Below, piece by piece: positions 6,262 to 11,095 of a DNA stretch of 11,095 bases. Source of the DNA: Sporomusa sp. (GTDB taxonomy: Bacteria > Bacillota_C > Negativicutes > Sporomusales > Sporomusaceae); contig JAQSXM010000076.1 in assembly GCA_029256645.1 (NCBI GenBank), positions 1 to 11,095 on the forward strand, written 5' to 3'. The position numbers and the translations under genes are program-made. The notes below the pieces were generated by a model. It had not been told where the DNA came from. It worked only from the letters and a program-made list of their open reading frames with translations, and did no database searches. The first letter of the stretch is position 1; each line of letters starts with the position of its first letter.

Positions 6262-7497
6262 TTATTTTGTAAAATAGTTGATAAACCAGACAATATTGGG
6301 TATTGCGACAATATCAATAAGAACGGCGCCACACAGCGGTACAATCAATAAGGCTTTTCGGGAAACCACACCATATCTTTCAGTTACCGCACCCATATTA
6401 GCAATCGCGTTAGGAGTGGCACCCAGCCCATGGCCCATCATACCGGCACACATGATGGCGGCATCATAATTTCTCCCAAGCAGTGGAAACAGAAAGTAGA
6501 TACAGAAGATAAACATAAAGATGGTTTGAACAGCCAAAATGATCAGCAGCGGTCCTGCCAAATTGGAAATTTCCCAAATCTTCAAGGACATCATTGCCAT
6601 TGTTAGGAATATGCCCAGGCTGACGTCAGCAATCAAATCAATAGTCTTTTCATTCATCTTAAACGCAGGTCTAACGTCATTGAAATTTCTTATTAATACG
6701 GCAACAAACATTGCACCTACATATCCCGGCAGAACAAAGCCGGTAATATCTTTTATTTTAGCTGCCCCCATCGCGCCCAACACCATGGCCACCAGAATAA
6801 CAGCAAGCATTGACATAACATTGTCGCTCGTAACCGTTGCATTTTTTTCTGAAGCTGTTGCCTCATCTAATGCATCAAACCTTTCCTGACTGGTTTCGAT
6901 TGGCAGGTTATAACGCTCAATAAGCCATTTTGCAAGAGGCCCCCCAATTAACCCACCACTAATCAACCCATATGTAGCTGCAGCCACTGCAACCACAAAC
7001 GCCCCCTGAACACCCAGTTGCTCTGCCGTAGGACCGAAGGCCGAGGCTGCCCCCATACCGCCTTCAAGCGAAACTGCGCCAGCCATTACCCCCAATACCG
7101 GATGAATACCGGTTAGTATAGCAGTTCCGGCTCCAACAACGTTCTGCATAATTGCTAAAACCCAACAGCCGACAAGATATACAATAAGCGATCTGCCACC
7201 CTTTTTAATAAGTCCAAAGCTGCCACCTAAACCCACTGTAGTAAAAAATGCAATCATAAAGGGCATCTGCAAGGTAGTATCCATTTTAAAAGTAAGCATA
7301 TTGGTTTCTTTAAGCATCCAGGCCAGAATAGAAAAAGTAAAACCGCCGATAACCGCTGAAGGAATGCAAAAACGGGCGATAACCGGAAAAACGCGCCGTA
7401 TCCAGGCACCAAACATTAAGAGTAATACGGCAATAGCCACTGTAGCGACAATATCCAGTTTCATAACCATAACCTGATTAATTAGTTCAAAACTCAC
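6262..7497 (-). CDS. gltS: Sodium/glutamate symporter, GltS (ESS) family
   Basis: This is an inner-membrane, Na+-coupled transporter of the glutamate:sodium symporter family, 411 residues against about 400 for E. coli GltS. It has two homologous membrane halves with a polar central loop near 200-225. Each half carries a glycine-rich re-entrant motif: EGGMGAASAFGPTA at 145-158, and MGHGLGATPNAIANM at 354-368. LPFMIAFFTTVGLG-like sequence near 79-91 is also typical. The start is GTG 7497, seven bases after AGGAGG (7510-7505). An ATG two bases earlier is followed directly by TGA and is not usable. It is the first gene after a sigma-54 promoter and is co-transcribed with ftcD. That pairing suggests uptake of glutamate or a derivative such as formiminoglutamate, but the substrate itself is inferred. 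Confidence 0.93.
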   Translation of the reverse strand: MSFELINQVMVMKLDIVATVAIAVLLLMFGAWIRRVFPVIARFCIPSAVIGGFTFSILAWMLKETNMLTFKMDTTLQMPFMIAFFTTVGLGGSFGLIKKGGRSLIVYLVGCWVLAIMQNVVGAGTAILTGIHPVLGVMAGAVSLEGGMGAASAFGPTAEQLGVQGAFVVAVAAATYGLISGGLIGGPLAKWLIERYNLPIETSQERFDALDEATASEKNATVTSDNVMSMLAVILVAMVLGAMGAAKIKDITGFVLPGYVGAMFVAVLIRNFNDVRPAFKMNEKTIDLIADVSLGIFLTMAMMSLKIWEISNLAGPLLIILAVQTIFMFIFCIYFLFPLLGRNYDAAIMCAGMMGHGLGATPNAIANMGAVTERYGVVSRKALLIVPLCGAVLIDIVAIPNIVWFINYFTK

Positions 7498-7604
7498 ATT
7501 TTCCCCTCCTACAATTTTAATTGGTAATCCCTTGGTTTCGATTAGAACAACTTAGTACTTCCCCCCCTGTAAGCTAAGCCCTTATCTATTTACTCATGGT
7601 TATC

Positions 7605-7619
7605 GCAAGTACTGTGCCA
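7605..7619 (-). promoter_or_regulatory. Sigma-54 (-24/-12) promoter of gltS-ftcD
   Basis: The minus strand reads TGGCACAGTACTTGC, matching the sigma-54 consensus TGGCAC-N5-TTGC at every fixed position. The invariant GG is at 7618-7617 and GC at 7606-7605, exactly ten bases apart. The start site would fall near 7593, giving a leader of about 95 bases before the gltS GTG. The adjacent gene encodes a sigma-54 activator, which strongly supports the call. Confidence 0.92.
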
Positions 7620-7650
7620 GATACTTATTTTAAAAAAACCAGAGAAATCA

Positions 7651-7669
7651 GGCTATAGCGATTATAGCA
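7651..7669. repeat. Short GCTATA tandem between palindrome and sigma-54 promoter
   Basis: On the minus strand GCTATA occurs twice with a period of 8 bases (TTGCTATAATCGCTATAGCC), about 65 bp upstream of the predicted gltS start site. It might be an accessory binding site (for example bending or activator contact), or chance in an AT-rich spacer. Confidence 0.25.
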
Positions 7670-7676
7670 AAAAAAA

Positions 7677-7710
7677 TTACTGCAAATTTTTCATGAAAAA
7701 TTTGCAGTAA
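7677..7710 (-). terminator. Perfect 34-bp palindrome: terminator of the two-component operon and/or activator-binding site
   Basis: Bases 7677-7693 (TTACTGCAAATTTTTCA) are the exact reverse complement of 7694-7710. On the minus strand the hairpin is followed by eight U (7676-7669) and begins 17 bases after the response-regulator stop, a good terminator layout although the stem is AT-rich. Its centre is also about 100 bp upstream of the predicted gltS start site, the usual place for an NtrC-family enhancer site. Both roles may be combined. Confidence 0.75.
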
Positions 7711-7726
7711 TGTAAAAATTGCACTA

Positions 7727-9091
7727 TCAGCGCAATTCATATTCTTTGATTTTATACCATAGTTTACGTTCACTAATCTTAAGTGTATGAGCTGTTTTAA
7801 CTTTGTCGCCGCGATAATGCTGAAGTGTTTTAGTAATAACTTTGCGCTCGATCAAATCTAAGTCCTCACCCACGTAGACAGGGATTAGCATCAGCGTATC
7901 CGTCTGATTCTGTTCATCAATCTTTGCGGCTTGTACTTCAACCGGTAAATTATCTGTTCGTAACACACCATCATCAGCAAACACCATAGCCCTCTCGATG
8001 ATATTCTCCAACTCTCTGATATTGCCTTTAAACTCATATCGCCTCAAGCCATCAAGGAATTCAGGATCAATGTTCTTAATCTGCTTGGCCATTTTTCTAT
8101 TGTATTTAGCAACAAAATATTCGGCTAGGAGCGGAATGTCTTCGCGACGCTGCCGAAGCGGCGGCAAATTAATATTTACTACATTGAGACGGAAATATAG
8201 ATCTTCCCGAAACTTACCCTCTGCAACCATCTTTCTTAAATCACGGTTGGTAGCACAAATGATCCGTACAGTAATCTTTTTTCTGCACCCCGAACCTATA
8301 GGCGTTATCTCTTTTTCCTGAACAACACGCAGCAGCTTGGCCTGCAATTTAATATCCATCTCACCAATCTCATCAAGAAACAGCGTACCCTTATCGGCCA
8401 ACTCAAAAATCCCTTTTTTTCGCTGAACAGCACCAGTAAATGCACCCTTTTCATGGCCAAAGAGTTCGCTTTCCAGCAATTCGGCGGGGATAGCGGCGCA
8501 ATTAATCACCTCAAAGGGTTCCTGTTTGCGGACACTTAAATAATGCAGGGCTTTAGCAACAAGCTCTTTGCCTGTACCGCTTTCCCCCTGTATAAGGACA
8601 TTGAAGTCACCGTCTTTAACCCGGTCAATATCATGCATGATTTGACGCATCGGTGCCGAGGTACCAATCATGCCTGCAATCTCATGTCGCTCAGTCAGTT
8701 TGTCGTTTAAATATTCGACTTTGGATCTCATTCCAATATACTCTATGGCATTAGTCAGCAGCATATCCAGCTCGTCCATGTTTATCGGCTTGGTCAGATA
8801 ATAAAATGCCCCTGCTTTGATGGCAGCCACTGATGACTTTATACTGCCGTAGGCTGTCATAATAATAACAATCAGGCTACTGTCAAATTCTTTAATCTGC
8901 CTAAGTACGTCCATGCCGTCAGCATTGCCCAGTTTCAAGTCAAGCAGCACTATATTAAATTCCTGTTTGGCAATAACAGCCATTACCTCAGCGGCCGAAC
9001 CGGCTGTTGCTACCATATATTTATCTTCCAGAGCAAAAGCCAGCGAGGTGCAGATAGCCAATTCATCATCAACAATAAGTATCTTATGCAT
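7727..9091 (-). CDS. NtrC-family response regulator, sigma-54-dependent activator
   Basis: This is a cytoplasmic transcription activator of 454 residues with three parts. The receiver (about 1-120) has acidic D8/D9, phospho-acceptor D51, T79 and K101. The AAA+ sigma-54 activation domain (about 140-370) has Walker A GESGTGKE at 169-176, the sigma-54-contacting loop GAFTGA at 216-221, Walker B GTLFLDEIG at 235-243 and REDLYFRL at 295-302. A Fis-type helix-turn-helix lies at about 410-454, ending TLKISERKLWYKIKEY. All catalytic signatures are intact, so it should be a working ATPase. Its ATG overlaps the kinase stop by 8 bases, with GAGGAG inside the kinase gene, so the pair is translationally coupled. 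The sigma-54 promoter just downstream, before gltS, is its evident target. It resembles AtoC/DctD/ZraR, but the exact orthologue is not identified. Confidence 0.95.
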   Translation of the reverse strand: MHKILIVDDELAICTSLAFALEDKYMVATAGSAAEVMAVIAKQEFNIVLLDLKLGNADGMDVLRQIKEFDSSLIVIIMTAYGSIKSSVAAIKAGAFYYLTKPINMDELDMLLTNAIEYIGMRSKVEYLNDKLTERHEIAGMIGTSAPMRQIMHDIDRVKDGDFNVLIQGESGTGKELVAKALHYLSVRKQEPFEVINCAAIPAELLESELFGHEKGAFTGAVQRKKGIFELADKGTLFLDEIGEMDIKLQAKLLRVVQEKEITPIGSGCRKKITVRIICATNRDLRKMVAEGKFREDLYFRLNVVNINLPPLRQRREDIPLLAEYFVAKYNRKMAKQIKNIDPEFLDGLRRYEFKGNIRELENIIERAMVFADDGVLRTDNLPVEVQAAKIDEQNQTDTLMLIPVYVGEDLDLIERKVITKTLQHYRGDKVKTAHTLKISERKLWYKIKEYELR

Positions 9092-10691
9092 CTTGTTTCT
9101 CCTCTGATCTGAACTTCAAGGTAACAGTAGTACTTAATCCAGCTTGGCTTTCAATAATGATATCAACACCATTTTGCTTTGCCAGCTGATAGCTAACAAA
9201 TAATCCAAGACCTGTTCCCCCTGTCTTAGTGGAAAAGAAAGGCTCAAACAGGAATTTCAGGTTATCCGGTGCAATCCCGGCGCCATTATCTGAAATAATC
9301 ATGCATGGGTGGCCGTCTCTCAATTCGCTAGAAATAACGAGCGAGGGATTAACACGGCCAGCTAGTGCCTGGAGGGAGTTTAATAAAATATTGATCATTA
9401 CCTGCTTCATTTGCTGAATATCGACATATACCAATAGTTCTTCTCTAACACTCATCTGTAAATCAATACCTTGTTTAGCTATATTCTCGGCGAAGAATAC
9501 CATACTATTGTCGATAAGCCGTTTAAGCGGAACATGTTCCCGCTCTACCCGCCGCGGACTGGCATAGGCCAATAAGTCATTCACAATATTATTAAGCCGC
9601 TCAATCTCCTGTGGCACAAAATGACTTATCTTCTCCCTGAACATGGGGTTATCGTACTTTGCCGGCAGTAATTCGATAAATGTTTTTATTGAAGTCAGCG
9701 GTGTACGAATTTCATGGGCTAAACAGGCAACAAGCTTACCTAATGCCTCCAATTTATCCTTGCGCTGTAGTTCTTCGTTAATTTTCTCAATTTCCCTGGC
9801 ACGTTTCTTAACCTCCCTCTGCAAGTAAAGGTTAATCTGAAGGATGACTACCCCCAGAATAATTAAAATTACGACAATACCTACGGCAATGCCAAAATTA
9901 CGTTTATAATACTGAGCAGGATAATCAATCGGCTCACCAAACCATTTGGCATATATCTTGTCATAGGTGCCATTTTGCTTGATGTCTTTTAACCCTTTAT
10001 TGAATACGTCAAGTATTGGATTGCCATTCCTTACAGCGACACAGTAACCTTCAGAATCGATAGCACCGCCTACAATTTTTATATACTCATGTTTTTTAGT
10101 ACGTTGCAGAATATATTGTCCTGTCAGATTATTACCAAGGGCAGCTTCCACTTTTCCGCTGAGCAATAGAGCTATAGCTTCTTCCTGATTGGCAGTAAGC
10201 ACTAACTCTACAGGTTGATTCTTGAGACGGTAATGCCCTATCGCATCTTTCTGTACGGCCACTTTATGACCTGCCAAATCATTAATCGACGCAATGGCTT
10301 GCATATCTTTTAATACAAATATGGCCAATGAGTTTATCATATACGCTTCCGAGAAGTCATATAACTTTTCCCTTTCGGTGTTATACTTCATTCCGCCCAC
10401 TGCGTGAACCTCGCCGCGATCAAGTGCTTTAATCGCCTCCGCCCATGGCATCGGCCGGAATTGGATTTCATAACCGGTGCTTAGAGCAACTGCTTTTAAC
10501 AAATCAACATTAAACCCCCGATAGACTTTTGCACCATCAATAACATCAACAAATTCATAGGGGGGAAAGTTCTCGTCGCCTGCAACTACCAAAATCCGGT
10601 GCTCTAAATGATCTTCTGCAGTCAGAGGCTGAACTCCCAAGAACATTAAACAACCCAGCATCAAGGCTGTCAAGCATACTCTGCAAATCAT
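9084..10691 (-). CDS. Sensor histidine kinase with periplasmic amino-acid-binding (SBP_bac_3) domain
   Basis: This is a membrane kinase of 535 residues. A signal peptide (about 1-25) is followed by a type-3 solute-binding domain (about 32-255), including ENFPPYEF, the FNVDLLKAVA motif and NTEREKLYDFSEAY with the ligand-carboxylate-type Arg (107). One membrane helix lies at about 266-288, then a charged coiled coil (about 290-320) with no HAMP domain. The HisKA H-box is AHEIRTPL with His326, the N-box contains NILLNSLQAL, and SDNGAGI and GGTGLGLFVS complete the ATP site. The start is ATG 10691 after AGGAGG. A TTG at 10709 would add six residues before the ribosome binding site. The family senses extracellular solutes directly and signals across one helix. 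The linked regulator and gltS-ftcD suggest a glutamate-like ligand, which is inferred. Confidence 0.94.
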   Translation of the reverse strand: MICRVCLTALMLGCLMFLGVQPLTAEDHLEHRILVVAGDENFPPYEFVDVIDGAKVYRGFNVDLLKAVALSTGYEIQFRPMPWAEAIKALDRGEVHAVGGMKYNTEREKLYDFSEAYMINSLAIFVLKDMQAIASINDLAGHKVAVQKDAIGHYRLKNQPVELVLTANQEEAIALLLSGKVEAALGNNLTGQYILQRTKKHEYIKIVGGAIDSEGYCVAVRNGNPILDVFNKGLKDIKQNGTYDKIYAKWFGEPIDYPAQYYKRNFGIAVGIVVILIILGVVILQINLYLQREVKKRAREIEKINEELQRKDKLEALGKLVACLAHEIRTPLTSIKTFIELLPAKYDNPMFREKISHFVPQEIERLNNIVNDLLAYASPRRVEREHVPLKRLIDNSMVFFAENIAKQGIDLQMSVREELLVYVDIQQMKQVMINILLNSLQALAGRVNPSLVISSELRDGHPCMIISDNGAGIAPDNLKFLFEPFFSTKTGGTGLGLFVSYQLAKQNGVDIIIESQAGLSTTVTLKFRSEEKQDA

Positions 10692-10721
10692 AGGCCCTCC
10701 TGCCAACAAATCAAGATACCG

Positions 10722-10749
10722 ACTGTATTTTCGACACCCATGGCATCAA
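10722..10749 (-). promoter_or_regulatory. Candidate promoter of the two-component operon with a Spo0A-box-like site
   Basis: On the minus strand TTGATG (10749-10744) and TACAGT (10727-10722) are 16 bases apart, a weak sigma-A match (4/6 each). TGTCGAA, identical to the Spo0A-box core, lies between them at 10736-10730. Both are pattern matches only. Confidence 0.3.
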
Positions 10750-10756
10750 GCCCTGC
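10725..10756 (-). repeat. GCAGG...GTCGAA..TAC intergenic motif, copy 2
   Basis: On the minus strand GCAGG starts at 10756 and GTCGAA at 10735, 21 bases later, followed by AATAC. This is the same layout as the copy upstream of the oxidoreductase operon (5230-5260), with different sequence between the conserved ends. Confidence 0.35.
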
Positions 10757-10759
10757 ACT

Positions 10760-10774
10760 TTACCGTTTCGGTAA
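10760..10774. promoter_or_regulatory. Inverted repeat TTACCG-N3-CGGTAA upstream of the kinase gene
   Basis: A perfect 6-bp inverted repeat with a 3-base centre sits just upstream of the candidate -35 element of the two-component operon. The size and placement suit an operator for a small dimeric regulator. No specific regulator is recognised. Confidence 0.3.
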
Positions 10775-10786
10775 CCAAACTGAATT

Positions 10787-10798
10787 CATTACTGCAAA
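10787..10798. promoter_or_regulatory. Half-palindrome match, candidate response-regulator site
   Basis: CATTACTGCAAA is the exact reverse complement of bases 7701-7712 (TTTGCAGTAATG), which include ten bases at one end of the 34-bp palindrome upstream of gltS. A shared 12-mer in the two short intergenic regions flanking the regulator operon suggests one regulator binds both. Only one half-site is present here. Confidence 0.4.
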
Positions 10799-10846
10799 AA
10801 GAAGATGCACCTCTGTCACCTGATGACTGGAAGTGCATCTTTTTTG
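10796..10846 (-). terminator. Intrinsic terminator after the molybdenum hydroxylase gene
   Basis: AAGATGCAC (10802-10810) pairs perfectly with GTGCATCTT (10833-10841). The 22-base interior contains a smaller GTCA/TGAC stem. A-run 10796-10800 and T-run 10841-10846 flank it, so it can work on either strand. The minus-strand gene ends at 10847, immediately upstream. Confidence 0.8.
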
Positions 10847-11095
10847 TTAATTATTCTGTCGCGCGGTAAGCATGGCCATAACCTTATCCGGAGTGACTGG
10901 TAATACGGTAAGATTAGCATCAAGAGCATGGTTGATTGCATTCACGGTAGCCGCAGTGCTGGGAATTGTCGCGATCTCACCGATACTTTTAGCCCCATAA
11001 GGCCCATAGTCTTCGCCCGCTTCAATTAAGATAACCCTGACAGGCGGCATATCCGGTATATTTACAAGCGAATATTTGCTAAAGCTGCTGCCGCG
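10847..11095 (-). CDS. Molybdenum hydroxylase (xanthine dehydrogenase family) large subunit, C-terminal fragment
   Basis: The last 82 codons of a minus-strand gene enter from the right edge; the frame is open to base 11095. The sequence contains NIPDMPPVRVILIEAGE, then GPYGAKSIGE, IPSTAATVNAINHA and a final LPVTPDKVMAML. The GAKxxGE motif carries the Glu that acts as catalytic base in molybdenum hydroxylases, and the order of blocks is that of the C-terminal molybdopterin domain. The full protein should be about 750-900 residues and hydroxylates a purine, other N-heterocycle or aldehyde using Mo-pterin, usually with FAD and 2Fe-2S partners. The substrate cannot be told from this piece. A purine substrate would fit loosely with ftcD nearby. 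The internal ATG at 11050 is not a real start, because the homology continues upstream of it. Confidence 0.88.
   Translation of the reverse strand, partial: RGSSFSKYSLVNIPDMPPVRVILIEAGEDYGPYGAKSIGEIATIPSTAATVNAINHALDANLTVLPVTPDKVMAMLTARQNN

Noticed and set aside
6240..6344. N-terminal extension of ftcD by 35 codons
   Set aside because: It overlaps the end of gltS, is not conserved-looking, and the ATG at 6239 has a well-spaced AGGAG and the standard MSKLVECVPNFSEG opening.
7497..7499. ATG at 7499 as the gltS start
   Set aside because: It is followed at once by TGA; the overlapping GTG at 7497 is in the gltS frame with good spacing from AGGAGG.
7561..7567. Run of seven C on plus (seven G in the gltS leader)
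   Set aside because: It is a single short homopolymer; one G-run cannot form a quadruplex by itself and no riboswitch fold was recognised around it.
1..11095. CRISPR arrays, tRNA or rRNA genes, insertion sequences, phage genes
   Set aside because: No regularly spaced repeats, cloverleaf-like segments, transposase or phage motifs, or long terminal inverted repeats were seen; all sizeable frames belong to ordinary metabolic or regulatory genes.

Overview
The window looks like a chromosomal segment of an anaerobic, diderm, spore-forming Firmicute of the Negativicutes (Sporomusa/Pelosinus type). This placement is an inference. It rests on moderate GC, strong AGGAGG-type ribosome binding sites, a ferredoxin-linked 2-oxoacid oxidoreductase, a sigma-54 circuit and a Spo0A-box-like site. 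No rRNA, tRNA, IS element or CRISPR array is visible, and no intergenic stretch exceeds about 230 bases.

Layout. At the left edge is the start of a YczE-type membrane protein on the minus strand. It is divergent from uxaC (uronate isomerase), the only complete plus-strand gene. A strong bidirectional terminator (1815-1855) separates uxaC from a convergent minus-strand operon that reads right to left. That operon encodes the delta ferredoxin, alpha (VorB-like), beta (TPP) and gamma subunits of a 2-oxoacid:ferredoxin oxidoreductase, then a small multi-membrane-spanning protein distantly like Mpv17/PMP22. Upstream, also on minus, are gltS (Na+/glutamate symporter family) and ftcD (glutamate formiminotransferase), closed by a clear intrinsic terminator at 5287-5317. 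Further upstream is a two-component system: a histidine kinase with its own periplasmic amino-acid-binding (SBP_bac_3) domain and an NtrC-type sigma-54 activator, with overlapping genes. At the right edge is the C-terminus of a molybdenum hydroxylase (xanthine dehydrogenase family) large subunit, with its own terminator.

How it fits together. The clearest circuit is sensor kinase -> sigma-54 activator -> gltS-ftcD. A textbook -24/-12 promoter (TGGCAC-N5-TTGC, 7605-7619) lies ahead of gltS. A perfect 34-bp palindrome (7677-7710) sits about 100 bp upstream of the expected start site, where an activator-binding site is expected. It also resembles the terminator of the regulator gene. Twelve bases spanning one end of the palindrome recur upstream of the kinase gene, suggesting autoregulation. 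The inferred function is sensing and uptake of glutamate or a relative such as N-formimino-glutamate, with the formimino group passed to tetrahydrofolate. No other histidine- or purine-degradation gene lies in the window except the molybdenum hydroxylase fragment.
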